From positions 1-64,000 of the forward strand of contig JAFZPP010000010.1 in NCBI GenBank assembly GCA_017550285.1: 64,000 nt of DNA. Direction: 5' to 3'. Positions 19,516-27,988 of this stretch are shown here, piece by piece. Below the pieces are notes generated by a model. It was not told where the DNA came from, did no database searches, and saw nothing but the letters and a program-made list of their open reading frames with translations. The stretch's first letter is position 1, and every line of letters begins with the position of its first letter. Source of the DNA: Oscillospiraceae bacterium. GTDB lineage: Bacteria; Bacillota; Clostridia; Oscillospirales; Ruminococcaceae. The translations under genes and the position numbers were made by a program.

Positions 19516-21048
19516 TCAGTTTTCTTCGGGCTGTTCCGCTTCTGCTTCCTGCTGCGGTTCATCCTCCGGCACCGGCTCGTCCTTCATCCCTTCTGCATCG
19601 GCATCGCCTTCCGCATCCGGCATTTCACCGTCCTCAGCGAAGAGTTCCTCGCCGCCCTCGATCATATTGCCCTCGGCGTCGAATTTATAGACATTGCCGT
19701 CTTCATCGGTATAGACCATGTTGCCGTCCTCATCATAAACGACGTTATCCGGCATACCCATGCCGTCTTCCATACCCATGCCTTCCATGCCGTCTTCCAT
19801 GCCGCCGTCCATCATATCATTGCCGACGTTTTCGGGGATATCCTTATCGGACTGGTTGGTCGTGGTCTTCATGCCTGCTTCGATATAATCGGCAGGATAG
19901 GCAATGTAATCATCAATATCAATACCGGAAAGAATCTGGCAGTCATTGTGCTCATCATCAATCTCGCCGAGGGTCACAATGCGCTTTTCGATCTGATCGC
20001 GGCTGTTCTTTGCCCAGACATAGTTCTGGTCGCCGTCCCAGAGCACGAAGGAGCTGTAAAGCCAGACGCCCTCCTTCTTGTTCTCGTCATTCTGACCATT
20101 GTCCAGCTCAATCAGAACATGCTGACCGAGCATAAAGCCCTCCAGCGAATCCGGCTTCACATAAAACGCATACTTTGAGGACTGCGTCTGCTCGTCGGAA
20201 TAGCCGTAATACATGCTGTTATCGTCCTTCTGCGGCTTGGTGTCGATTTCCGTGACCTCGCCGCTGCGCTCGTTGCCGTCCACGCGGCTCTTGAGGAAGA
20301 CCTTTGTGCCCTCGCGGATGCTGGATGCATTCTGCTCATTGAAGACACCCTTGACGCGGAAGTCACCCTCCGCCGCAATCTTCATGATCACATCGGCGTT
20401 TTCATCATAGCCGCCGTAGCCCATGCTTGCTTCTGTCGATGCAGACGGCTCCTTCAGATCCTTCACGGTGCCGTCAATCGGCGCTGTGACGAATGCATTG
20501 TTCAGCGAATTTTTCAGCTTGGTGATCTCGACATTCTTCGCCTTGATATCATACTCATTGCGTGCATTGTCAGACTGCTTTGACAGAATCTGGGTTGTAT
20601 AGCTGACCTGTGCATCGCCGTTTGCGGTGCGGCGCTCCTGCTCGAGCGAAGCAATCTCGAGCTCATTGGTCTTGATCTCATTCTGGAGACGCTCGACCTC
20701 CAGCTCCGCCTCCTCAATCTTGAGCTGAATCTGCTCGACATTGTAGGTCAGGAGCTTATCGCCCTTCTTGACAACATCGCCCTCATGAACCAGAATCTCC
20801 TCGACCTGCTTCGATGTATCATATTTGACATCAACTGTTTTCTGCGCGACGATCACGCCCGCGAAATTGGTCGCAAACAGGTTTGCGCCGTCCACGGTAT
20901 TGATCGTTGCAACCTTCTGTACATAGACCTTTTCCGAGCGGTCGGTCTGCGTACCGCCGTAGTGCTTATAGAGTGCCCAGCCGCCTGCGCCCAGACCGCA
21001 GATCACTGCCGCCGTGACGACTCCTTTGACGATTCCATTGGCTGACAT
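19516..21048 (-). CDS. First HlyD-type periplasmic adaptor of the ABC exporter, with acidic Met-rich tail
   Basis: A 510-aa adaptor: TM at about 7-25, lipoyl half-motif (HEGDVVKKGDKLLTYN, about 85-100), coiled-coil hairpin (about 105-190), second lipoyl half and beta-barrel (about 190-390). The last 120 residues are extremely acidic and rich in Met and Gly, with repeated D-E-D-G-N-x-V-Y units near residues 435-460. GGAGGG precedes the ATG and a consensus promoter lies about 70 bp upstream. It opens the exporter operon. The tail is outside the cell and could bind cations or the peptidoglycan; this is inference. Confidence 0.82.
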   Translation of the reverse strand: MSANGIVKGVVTAAVICGLGAGGWALYKHYGGTQTDRSEKVYVQKVATINTVDGANLFATNFAGVIVAQKTVDVKYDTSKQVEEILVHEGDVVKKGDKLLTYNVEQIQLKIEEAELEVERLQNEIKTNELEIASLEQERRTANGDAQVSYTTQILSKQSDNARNEYDIKAKNVEITKLKNSLNNAFVTAPIDGTVKDLKEPSASTEASMGYGGYDENADVIMKIAAEGDFRVKGVFNEQNASSIREGTKVFLKSRVDGNERSGEVTEIDTKPQKDDNSMYYGYSDEQTQSSKYAFYVKPDSLEGFMLGQHVLIELDNGQNDENKKEGVWLYSSFVLWDGDQNYVWAKNSRDQIEKRIVTLGEIDDEHNDCQILSGIDIDDYIAYPADYIEAGMKTTTNQSDKDIPENVGNDMMDGGMEDGMEGMGMEDGMGMPDNVVYDEDGNMVYTDEDGNVYKFDAEGNMIEGGEELFAEDGEMPDAEGDADAEGMKDEPVPEDEPQQEAEAEQPEEN

Positions 21049-21120
21049 AGTTTTCCCTCCGTTATTGTGTTCATATGCTGCAAATCATGAGTGCTGCAAT
21101 CAACCCCATGCGGCAGTTCT

Positions 21121-21150
21121 ATTATAATACGGCAAAGCAGCGCCTGTCAA
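21121..21150 (-). promoter_or_regulatory. Promoter of the ABC exporter operon
   Basis: TTGACA (21150-21145), 18 bp, TATAAT (21126-21121), minus strand. Upstream of it, AAGTGACA (21226-21233) and TGTCACTT (21260-21267) form an inverted repeat that could be an operator. Confidence 0.75.
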
Positions 21151-21271
21151 TGCAGCCCTGCCAATTTTAAGAAAGATTTAAGCGAGCTTTCAGGTTTTCT
21201 CAAACACTGAAATCATACCATACGGAAGTGACAACTGCATTGCTGCCGCATTACAATTCTGTCACTTTCAT

Positions 21272-21307
21272 AAAAAAGGGATGCACCGGTTCGGGCGCAT
21301 CCCTTTC
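21272..21307 (-). terminator. Terminator of mreB/mbl
   Basis: AAGGGATGC ... GCATCCCTT then TTTTATG on the minus strand, just after the mbl stop. Confidence 0.85.
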
Positions 21308-21313
21308 AAAGCA

Positions 21314-22330
21314 TCAGTAATACTTGATTTCCTCTGCGAGCAGCTCCTCATAATCCTCAAAATTCTCGATGATCTTTCCGGTTCCCTCCGCAACGCAGTC
21401 CAGCGGATACTCCGCGACATAGACCGGCATACCGGTTTCGCGGTTGATGAGCTTATCCATGCCTCTGAGCAGCGCGCCGCCGCCCGTCAGCGTGATGCCC
21501 TGCTCAATGACATCGGCGGAAAGCTCCGGCGGTGTATGGGCAAGCGTCTCGCGGATTGCATCCATGACGTCGCAGAGCGGCTCATAGAGTGCATCGCGCA
21601 CCTCCTCGGAGGAGATCATGATATTCTCCGGCAGACCGTTCAGCAGGTTTCTGCCGCGCACTTCCATTTCGGTGACGGTCGCCTCGGGGAATGCCGAGCC
21701 AATGCCGATTTTGACAGCTTCTGCGGTGCGTTCACCGATCAGCAGACTGTATTTCTTGCGGATGTAATTGACGATTGCCATATCGAATGCATCGCCTGCC
21801 GTGCGGACAGACCGCGAGGCAACGATACCACCCATGGAAATCACGGCGATCTCACTCGTACCGCCGCCGATATCCACGATCATGGTTCCGGTCGGCTCCA
21901 TGATCGGCAGACCTGCACCGAGCGCTGCCGCAATCGGCTCCGCAACGAGCTGCACCGGTCTTGCGCCCGCCTTTTCCGCAGCCTCCTTGACGGCTCTGCG
22001 CTCCACGGCAGTCACACCCGATGGAATGCAGATAATGACACGCGCCTTTGTAAAGGCAGTCCCCTTCAATGATTTTTTGATCAGCTCCTGAAGCATCGTC
22101 GCCGCGATATCGAAATCCGCAATGACGCCGTCCTTGAGCGGACGGACTGCAATGATCGAGCCGGGGGTTCTGCCGATGATATCCTTTGCCTCTTTGCCGA
22201 CAGAGCACGCCTGATCGGTTTTGGTATTGACCGCAACAACCGACGGTTCACGCATGATGATGCCCTTGCCGCGCGCATAGATCAGGGTATTGGCGGTACC
22301 CAGATCAATCCCGATGTATCTGGTAAACAT
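21314..22330 (-). CDS. mbl: Rod-shape determining actin homologue MreB/Mbl
   Basis: A 338-aa actin-fold ATPase that forms membrane-associated filaments directing lateral peptidoglycan synthesis. The phosphate-1 loop IGIDLGTANT (6-15), the phosphate-2 region VDIGGGTSEIAV (about 165-176) and the adenosine motif LTGGGALLRG (about 290) are intact. It is a stand-alone gene with its own promoter and terminator, not next to mreCD, which fits an Mbl-type paralogue more than the mreBCD operon copy. AAGGAG precedes the ATG. Confidence 0.92.
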   Translation of the reverse strand: MFTRYIGIDLGTANTLIYARGKGIIMREPSVVAVNTKTDQACSVGKEAKDIIGRTPGSIIAVRPLKDGVIADFDIAATMLQELIKKSLKGTAFTKARVIICIPSGVTAVERRAVKEAAEKAGARPVQLVAEPIAAALGAGLPIMEPTGTMIVDIGGGTSEIAVISMGGIVASRSVRTAGDAFDMAIVNYIRKKYSLLIGERTAEAVKIGIGSAFPEATVTEMEVRGRNLLNGLPENIMISSEEVRDALYEPLCDVMDAIRETLAHTPPELSADVIEQGITLTGGGALLRGMDKLINRETGMPVYVAEYPLDCVAEGTGKIIENFEDYEELLAEEIKYY

Positions 22331-22401
22331 TGGTCTGCTCCTTTGTTCTGTTCATCTTTGCTTTCTGCCGGCATTCAGCGCCGGATTTTTGTCCACTCTT
22401 T

Positions 22402-22430
22402 ATTTTACCACAAAACGCCGCATCCGACAA
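22402..22430 (-). promoter_or_regulatory. Promoter of mbl
   Basis: TTGTCG (22430-22425), 17 bp, TAAAAT (22407-22402) on the minus strand, about 72 bp ahead of the ATG. Confidence 0.65.
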
Positions 22431-22639
22431 CGATTTTTGCCGTATCGCAGCATTTTCAGCGCTTTGCACAAAAAATCGTCTAATGCAGCAGGAGAAATCG
22501 ACCGCAAAAGAAGAGCGTGCAGCGGGAGGCAGGAGAAGAGAGAAAGGGCGTAAATGGAACCCGCGTCTCCAAGGGGGATAGGAATAAGGAAAGGAGAGCG
22601 CGAGGGGAAAACCGCAATACCATAAATTTGAATTATTAC
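22431..22639. other. Non-coding gap with long purine-rich tract
   Basis: Between the divergent mbl and metY promoters there is no credible gene. From about 22480 to 22615 the plus strand is strikingly purine-rich, with repeated GGAG/GAAGAG/AAGGAGAG strings that mimic ribosome sites but are followed by no sustained frame. Confidence 0.6.
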
Positions 22640-22668
22640 TTGACAGATGCCCGCAAAACGTCTATAAT
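22640..22668 (+). promoter_or_regulatory. Consensus promoter of metY
   Basis: TTGACA (22640-22645), 17 bp, TATAAT (22663-22668): a perfect match. The leader of about 50 nt holds only a small hairpin (TCTGC/GCAGA, about 22676-22693) and is too short for a SAM riboswitch. Confidence 0.9.
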
Positions 22669-22723
22669 ATAAATATCTGCTCCAATTCGCAGAAATCATC
22701 GCGTTTACAGGAGGAATACAACC

Positions 22724-23989
22724 ATGAAAATCGAAACACAATGCCTGCACGCAGGCTACACCCCCGGCAACGGCGACCCGCGCGTTGTCCCGATCGTGCA
22801 GAGCACAACCTATACCTTTGATTCAACTGCTCATATTGCAGCGCTCTTCGATATGCCGACCGAACCGATCTATTCCCGCTTCGCAAATCCGACCGTCGAT
22901 GCAGTCGAAAAGAAAATCGCTGCACTCGAAGGCGGTGTCGCAGCCATGTGCACCACCAGCGGACAGGCTGCAAGCCTGCTCTCGATCCTGAATGTCTGCA
23001 ACGCCGGCGACAGCTTCATCTCCACCGGCACGATCTACGGCGGTACGGTCAATCTTTTCGCCGTCACGCTCAAGCGCTTCGGCATCGAGTGTATTTTCGT
23101 CGATCAGGAGGCTTCCCGTGAGGAGCTGCAAAAGGCAATCAAGCCGAATACACGCTGCGTCTTCGGCGAGACACTTGCAAATCCGGCGCTCTCTGTGCTC
23201 GATATCAAAAAATTCGCAGATTTTGCCCATGACAACGGTCTGCCGCTGATCGTAGACAACACCTTCCCGACCCCGATTCTCTGCCGTCCCAAGGAATTCG
23301 GCGCGGATGTCGTCATCCACTCCACCACCAAGTACATGGACGGTCATGCAGTGCAGGGCGGCGGCGTCATCGTGGACTGCGGCACCTTCCCGTGGGATAA
23401 CGGCAAGTTCCCGGAGTTCACCGAGCCGGACGAGAGTTATCACGGCGTATGCTATGTCCGCGAATTCGGCAACATGGCATATATCATCAAGGCAAGAATG
23501 CAGCTGATGCGTGATTTCGGATGCTATCCGAGCGCAACGAACGCATTTTATCTCAACCTCGGTCTCGAGACGCTTGCAATCCGCATGAAGCAGTATTGCG
23601 AGAATGCGCAGAAGGTTGCAGAGTTCCTCACGAGCCGTCCGGAGGTCGAATCCGTCAGCTATCCGGGTCTCAAGGACGATCCGTACTATGAGCGCGCAAA
23701 GACCTACCTCAAGGACGGATGCAGCGGCGTCATCTCGTTCGTCATCAAGGGCGGCAGAACGACCGCTATGAACTGGATGGATTCTCTCAAGCTCGCATCG
23801 AATGTCGTACACGTTGCGGATATCCGCACCTGCGTGCTGCATCCGGCTTCGGAGACGCACCGTCAGCTCACCGATGAGCAGCTTGTTGCCGCAGGCATCA
23901 ATGCCGGCATGATCCGTCTCTCCGTCGGTCTGGAAAATGTCGATGATATCATCGAAGATCTGACACAGGCATTTGAGGCTGTGAAATAA
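22724..23989 (+). CDS. metY: O-acetylhomoserine sulfhydrylase / Cys-Met PLP enzyme
   Basis: A 421-aa PLP enzyme of the Cys/Met metabolism family. Substrate loop SRFANPT (about 51-57), PLP stacking and phosphate residues and the Schiff-base lysine K203 in HSTTKYMDGH are all present. Length and the PTPILCRPKEFGADVV stretch fit O-acetylhomoserine aminocarboxypropyltransferase, which makes homocysteine from O-acetylhomoserine and sulfide. Cystathionine gamma-synthase or methionine gamma-lyase activity cannot be excluded by sequence alone. Monocistronic: consensus promoter, GGAGGA ribosome site and terminator. Confidence 0.9.
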   Translation: MKIETQCLHAGYTPGNGDPRVVPIVQSTTYTFDSTAHIAALFDMPTEPIYSRFANPTVDAVEKKIAALEGGVAAMCTTSGQAASLLSILNVCNAGDSFISTGTIYGGTVNLFAVTLKRFGIECIFVDQEASREELQKAIKPNTRCVFGETLANPALSVLDIKKFADFAHDNGLPLIVDNTFPTPILCRPKEFGADVVIHSTTKYMDGHAVQGGGVIVDCGTFPWDNGKFPEFTEPDESYHGVCYVREFGNMAYIIKARMQLMRDFGCYPSATNAFYLNLGLETLAIRMKQYCENAQKVAEFLTSRPEVESVSYPGLKDDPYYERAKTYLKDGCSGVISFVIKGGRTTAMNWMDSLKLASNVVHVADIRTCVLHPASETHRQLTDEQLVAAGINAGMIRLSVGLENVDDIIEDLTQAFEAVK

Positions 23990-24012
23990 TCAATCCCGTC
24001 ATTTACAAAAAA

Positions 24013-24050
24013 CCGCGGAATCAGGTTTCTCCCGATTCCGCGGCTTTTTT
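24013..24050 (+). terminator. Bidirectional terminator between metY and the anti-sigma gene
   Basis: A 10-bp perfect stem CCGCGGAATC/GATTCCGCGG (24013-24022, 24034-24043) flanked by TTTTTT on both strands. On the minus strand it starts right at the stop of the sigma-factor partner gene. Confidence 0.9.
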
Positions 24051-25113
24051 ATTCCTGTACTTCCGGCACCGGATACAGAATGATTCCGGCACCGACTTCG
24101 TTAATCTCCGGCAGTTCGCCGTCCGGCTTGCTGATGAGAAATACATAGACGCCCTTGACGAACATATGAATCCCGTCATCCGGCTGTGCAATCAGAAGAT
24201 TCAGCTTTCCGGAACCTGTCACCTCCCAAGAATGCAGCTCCATCGTCCATTTATCCGAAATCGTATAGACCGCAATGACGTCGCGGTTCTGCTCCAGATG
24301 ATTCCGGAGATGCGTATTATATGCCTCCTCCGGCTCACGGAACTGCCGGAAAACAAAGCTGCCCTCCGGCATTTCATTCAGCTCCGCGATCACATCCGCG
24401 GGCGAATTCGGCTCCATGCCGCCGTTTTCAAACGGATTGAGTATTTCGACCTCCGGCAGCGTGTATACATATACGGGTTCCGTGCTGCTCGCTGCGGTCT
24501 CGGTCTGTGTTGCCGCGGTCGCTGTTGTTGTTGTACGCGGCGGCTCCGTGGTATCCGGCGGCAGCGTTGTTGTCGGCTGTGTATCGGATGCCGTCTGCGC
24601 GGTTGTATGTGCTTCTGTCCGCACGTTCTCTGTATCTGCGCCTGTCTGCGCGGTGCTGTCCGTTCCTGCTGCCGGTTCCGTATCGGTTTCCGGTTTTGCC
24701 GCAGTTGTTCCGCTGACGGTCTGCTTTGTCTGCAGCGCCGAAACGGCGGTTGTCACAGCAGCGGTCGTCTCCGATTCTGTCTTTGTTGCAGTGATTTCCA
24801 TAATCTGCTCTGAGGAAGAAGATGCTGCCTGCATCCAGCCGCTCCGGTTCATACCGAACAGCAGCGCAATCCCGAGCACCGGCAGCAGACATGCCGCAGC
24901 AGCAATCCACCCGCTGTATCGCAGGAATTTCCCGCCGGACGCAGCTTTCTGCACGCGCGTCTGCCGGATGACGCTGCCCGCTTCCGGCTGCGCTGCCGTT
25001 TCAGCGGTCATTGCAGCCGCTTTATGAACATCCGCCGAAACGGACTGCATTGCAGCTTCGATATCCTCCGGTGCGATCTCGCTCATTGCCTTCAAAAGCA
25101 TCATTGCATTCAT
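24049..25113 (-). CDS. Predicted anti-sigma factor / membrane partner of ECF sigma
   Basis: A 354-aa single-pass protein. A cytoplasmic N-terminus of about 65 residues precedes one TM (about 66-88). A Thr/Ser/Ala-rich linker (about 105-210) resembles cell-wall-spanning linkers. A folded extracellular domain (about 220-354) contains no motif I recognise. The start overlaps the sigma gene stop (ATGA), so synthesis is coupled, the usual sigma/anti-sigma arrangement. It lacks a clear zinc anti-sigma HxxxCxxC motif, so the call rests on context and topology. The extracellular domain is the likely sensor. Confidence 0.68.
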   Translation of the reverse strand: MNAMMLLKAMSEIAPEDIEAAMQSVSADVHKAAAMTAETAAQPEAGSVIRQTRVQKAASGGKFLRYSGWIAAAACLLPVLGIALLFGMNRSGWMQAASSSSEQIMEITATKTESETTAAVTTAVSALQTKQTVSGTTAAKPETDTEPAAGTDSTAQTGADTENVRTEAHTTAQTASDTQPTTTLPPDTTEPPRTTTTATAATQTETAASSTEPVYVYTLPEVEILNPFENGGMEPNSPADVIAELNEMPEGSFVFRQFREPEEAYNTHLRNHLEQNRDVIAVYTISDKWTMELHSWEVTGSGKLNLLIAQPDDGIHMFVKGVYVFLISKPDGELPEINEVGAGIILYPVPEVQE

Positions 25114-25664
25114 AACGGTTCACCTCCCAAATAACGCCTGAGTTCCCCGCGTGTGCGGTAAAGCAACACCTTTACCTTGCTCACGCTGATCTGATTGCGC
25201 TCCGCAATCTCTTTTACCGGCAGCATATACACATAGCGCAGAATAAAAATATGCCGCGCCTCTGCCGGAACAGTCTGCAAAAACTGCCTGAGCAGCTCGC
25301 CGGTTTCCGCTTCTGTGATCTGTGCCTCCACATCATCCGGCGCCGCAAGACATTCCGCCAGCTCATCGAGCAGAACTGCCGTCTGCGTTCCGCCGCGCTT
25401 GTCCGCATGGAGCCGTTCGTAAAGATTGAGTGCGGCATTGCGCATCAATTTAACCAGATAGGCAGAAAAATGCTTCGGATGCAGCGGCGGTATCGTATTC
25501 CAGACCTTGAGCCATACATCGTTGCAGCATTCTTCTGCGTCCTGCAAATTGCCCAGAATCCGCAGACCGAGCTTGCGGCAGCGGACACCGTATTTCCGTT
25601 CGGTTTCCGTGATTGCCTGTTCATCGCGTGCGAAGTACAGTGCAATGATCGCTTCATCCTCCAT
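25110..25664 (-). CDS. ECF-type RNA polymerase sigma factor
   Basis: A 184-aa sigma-70-family protein. Region 2 (about 15-85) contains LGNLQDAEECCNDVWLKVW. Region 4 (about 125-178) contains the helix-turn-helix VKEIAERNQISVSKVKVLLYRTRGEL. No region 1 or 3, as in ECF factors. AAGGGGG precedes the ATG. The next gene, overlapping by 4 bp, is a single-pass membrane protein with an extracellular domain. An upstream TGTAACC-16-TGTCTG pair resembles an ECF promoter, suggesting autoregulation. Confidence 0.9.
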   Translation of the reverse strand: MEDEAIIALYFARDEQAITETERKYGVRCRKLGLRILGNLQDAEECCNDVWLKVWNTIPPLHPKHFSAYLVKLMRNAALNLYERLHADKRGGTQTAVLLDELAECLAAPDDVEAQITEAETGELLRQFLQTVPAEARHIFILRYVYMLPVKEIAERNQISVSKVKVLLYRTRGELRRYLGGEPL

Positions 25665-25703
25665 AACTTTCTGCCCCCTTTCCGAAGACGTCCTCTATCT
25701 ATT

Positions 25704-25732
25704 CAGACAGATTCCGCCGCAGTTTGGTTACA
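25704..25732 (-). promoter_or_regulatory. Candidate ECF-type autoregulatory promoter
   Basis: Minus strand: TGTAACC (25732-25726), 16 bp, TGTCTG (25709-25704). The AAC-containing -35 and 16-bp spacing are typical of ECF promoters, and no sigma-A hexamers are visible here. The -35 touches the psd terminator. Confidence 0.5.
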
Positions 25733-25762
25733 AAAAACAGCCCGCGATTTTTCGCAGGCTGC
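25733..25762 (-). terminator. Terminator of pssA-psd
   Basis: CAGCCTGCG ... CGCGGGCTG then TTTTTTG on the minus strand, one mismatch in the stem, starting about 9 bp after the psd stop. Confidence 0.8.
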
Positions 25763-25770
25763 TGTTATGT

Positions 25771-26676
25771 TTATTTTCTTTTTCCGATTCCCGAGCCGTA
25801 GCGGACGATTGTTTCCGCACCGCTGCGGGAATTTGCAAGAATCTGTGCGTCGATGATTGCCGCATCCTTTTCCAGCACAATCACGATCGTCGAGCCGCCG
25901 AATTCAAAATAGCCCTTCTCGATGCCGCGCGCAACCTTCGCCCCGTGCGGATGATTGACGATTTTGCCGACAAACATTGCGCCGACCTCAATCATCAGCA
26001 TCGTGCCGAAATGCGCAGTATGCAGCATCGTGACCGTCCGCGTATTGCGGTGATAGACCTTGACATCATGCTCGGCGGAAACCGGATTGACTGTATGCAG
26101 CTGTCCGGCGATGCAGCGCGTCTTGCCGATTTCGCAGGCATCCGGATAGCAGTAGCGGTGATAATCGTCCGGCGTCAGGCGGAAAATCAGAACCTGCCCC
26201 CCGCGAAATCTCTCCGCAAGCCGCTTGCAGCCGAGGAATGCAGCAAGGCTGTAGTCCGCGCCCTTGACCGTAAAATGCATCGCATCACTGACCGGAACGA
26301 CCGTCAGCTTGGCATCACAGGGGCTGATAAGCACCTCCGGCGCAGTATCAATCGGGCGCGCCGAGGGCTTGACCGGCCGTGTAAAAAACGCATTGAAGCT
26401 GCGGAATTTCTCCTCCGCATAATCGCTCATCCGGATATGCTTTTTCAGGACAAACGGCGGAATCGCAACCGTTGAGAGCGGATGCTCCAGTGCATAACCG
26501 GCGATCTTCGAGACAACCGGCTTCGTCAGCACCTTGAGTGCCGCACGCCCCGGTGCCGTCCCGTAGAGCAGCCCGAGCAGCTTGCCCTCAGACGCACAGG
26601 AATCCGTCACCGGATTCCCCTCACGGTCACAAATCTGCGCACCTGCGTTCGATTTGACATCCTTCGGTTCCGACAT
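25771..26676 (-). CDS. psd: Phosphatidylserine decarboxylase proenzyme
   Basis: A 301-aa pyruvoyl enzyme that converts phosphatidylserine to phosphatidylethanolamine at the membrane. The self-cleavage motif is FGGST with S262 becoming the pyruvoyl group; the more common form is LGST. The conserved GAMFVGKI and an N-terminal segment typical of the longer PSD subfamily are present. It starts 35 bp after pssA, which supplies its substrate. GGGGAGG precedes the ATG. Confidence 0.92.
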   Translation of the reverse strand: MSEPKDVKSNAGAQICDREGNPVTDSCASEGKLLGLLYGTAPGRAALKVLTKPVVSKIAGYALEHPLSTVAIPPFVLKKHIRMSDYAEEKFRSFNAFFTRPVKPSARPIDTAPEVLISPCDAKLTVVPVSDAMHFTVKGADYSLAAFLGCKRLAERFRGGQVLIFRLTPDDYHRYCYPDACEIGKTRCIAGQLHTVNPVSAEHDVKVYHRNTRTVTMLHTAHFGTMLMIEVGAMFVGKIVNHPHGAKVARGIEKGYFEFGGSTIVIVLEKDAAIIDAQILANSRSGAETIVRYGSGIGKRK

Positions 26677-26711
26677 GACGGATTCCTCCCCTTTTGTTCG
26701 ATTTCATTCGA

Positions 26712-27350
26712 TCAGCCGTGACGGTGCTTGAAAATCAGCAGAAGCAGCTCGAGAATGCCGATCAGGACAAACAGGAGCATGGCACGCATCTGCGGCTTTT
26801 TGATCGTAAAGCGCGTAATAAACAGACATGCAACAATCGCATAAACAGCCGTTGCTGTCATCGGAAACGCCGAGATGCTCACACCCTCCAGATCGCGCCG
26901 GAAGGCAAACAGCAGCGGAATAATCAGTGCAACCGAGGTCACCGGCAGTCCTTCATAGACCTTTCTGCGCTCGGTCGTAACCTGCTGGCGTTCCTCCTCC
27001 GTGACATTGAAATATGCGAGCCGGATCAGTGCTGCCAGACTGAAGCAGCAGAACACGGCGATGTGGATAGGCTTGTGCATTCCCGTACTGAATGCAATCA
27101 TCGGGGGCAGCAGTCCGAAGCAGACCATATCCGAGAGCGAGTCAATCTGGATGCCGAAGCGGCATTCGTCCGGCGTGCGGTTTTTCTTCGTCTTTGCGAC
27201 CTTCCCGTCAAACATATCGCAGAATCCGGCAAGCATCAGCATGATGATTGCCATATTGGTGCTGCCGTTCGCAGCAAAATATAAGCCTACCGAACCGCAT
27301 ACAAAGCCGATGTATGTCAGAATTACGGTATAGCTGTAAAAGCCGATCAT
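26712..27350 (-). CDS. pssA: CDP-diacylglycerol--serine O-phosphatidyltransferase
   Basis: A 212-aa CDP-alcohol phosphotransferase with about six TMs that makes phosphatidylserine. The signature is DMFDGKVAK-x8-FGIQIDSLSDMV: all catalytic aspartates are present, with Lys replacing the Arg of the usual DGxxAR. I start at the ATG at 27350, preceded by AAAGGGATGAG; two in-frame codons upstream lack a ribosome site. The psd gene follows directly. Confidence 0.9.
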   Translation of the reverse strand: MIGFYSYTVILTYIGFVCGSVGLYFAANGSTNMAIIMLMLAGFCDMFDGKVAKTKKNRTPDECRFGIQIDSLSDMVCFGLLPPMIAFSTGMHKPIHIAVFCCFSLAALIRLAYFNVTEEERQQVTTERRKVYEGLPVTSVALIIPLLFAFRRDLEGVSISAFPMTATAVYAIVACLFITRFTIKKPQMRAMLLFVLIGILELLLLIFKHRHG

Positions 27351-27408
27351 GTTGTTCTCATCCCTTTGCTGAAAGCGCATTGCGCCTGATATCATTTGTC
27401 ATTCTATT

Positions 27409-27437
27409 ATTATACCAAATTATGTCGGTTTTTTCAA
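27409..27437 (-). promoter_or_regulatory. Promoter of pssA-psd
   Basis: TTGAAA (27437-27432), 17 bp, TATAAT (27414-27409) on the minus strand, about 60 bp ahead of pssA. Confidence 0.75.
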
Positions 27438-27464
27438 GGTCTTTTTCGGATTTTTATGATATTG

Positions 27465-27950
27465 TTAAGGAATCGCTGCACGGACAACGCGCTCGATGAT
27501 GCTGCCCTGCCGCACGGCATTGCAGGCATCCGCAGGCTGGAACCATTTTGCCTCGCGTACCTCCTGCGAGAGCCGAAACTCCGCCGCATCCGCCTCCGCA
27601 CAGAAGCAGAGCATCAGCTGCCCGCGCGCAGCATGCCATGCGCTGAACAGATAACGCAGTCCCGCAGCATCCAGCCCGATCTCCTCACGGATTTCGCGCA
27701 GCGCAGCCTCCTCGGCGGTCTCGCCCGGCTTCATATAGCCTGCCACGCCGACAAAGGTCTCCTGCTGCCCGTAGCTCTGCCGGATCAGCGCGATCTCCCC
27801 CGCCGGATTCTTCACAACAGAAAGCACGCAGGTGCTGAACATATCAAACAGCGGCTTCTGACAGTTCTCACAATACGGCACAGCGCCGTCATCGCCCATT
27901 TGCCGCGGCACGGTCTTGGCACCGCAGTCCGGACAATACATAAAATGCAT
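27465..27950 (-). CDS. Nudix hydrolase with N-terminal zinc ribbon (NudC-like, short)
   Basis: A 161-aa protein. Zinc-ribbon cysteines C6, C9, C27, C30 precede a Nudix domain with a complete box at 71-92 (G-x5-E-x7-REIREEIG). This is the C-terminal architecture of NAD+ diphosphatase/RNA-decapping NudC without its N-terminal domain. The NudC SQPWPFPxS motif is absent, so the substrate is uncertain. I prefer the ATG at 27950 with GGGGAG 8 nt upstream; an ATG at 27971 would add seven residues. Confidence 0.8.
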   Translation of the reverse strand: MHFMYCPDCGAKTVPRQMGDDGAVPYCENCQKPLFDMFSTCVLSVVKNPAGEIALIRQSYGQQETFVGVAGYMKPGETAEEAALREIREEIGLDAAGLRYLFSAWHAARGQLMLCFCAEADAAEFRLSQEVREAKWFQPADACNAVRQGSIIERVVRAAIP

Positions 27951-27988
27951 AGAGCATACTCCCCGTATCATGCGGCAGCTTCCGCAAT

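Noticed and set aside
22330..22581. Short plus-strand frames in the purine-rich gap upstream of metY
   Set aside because: They begin inside the mbl promoter region, show no conserved-looking protein, and the many GGAG strings arise from base bias.
22669..22723. SAM riboswitch or T-box in front of metY
   Set aside because: The leader from the perfect promoter is only about 50 nt with one small hairpin; too short for either.
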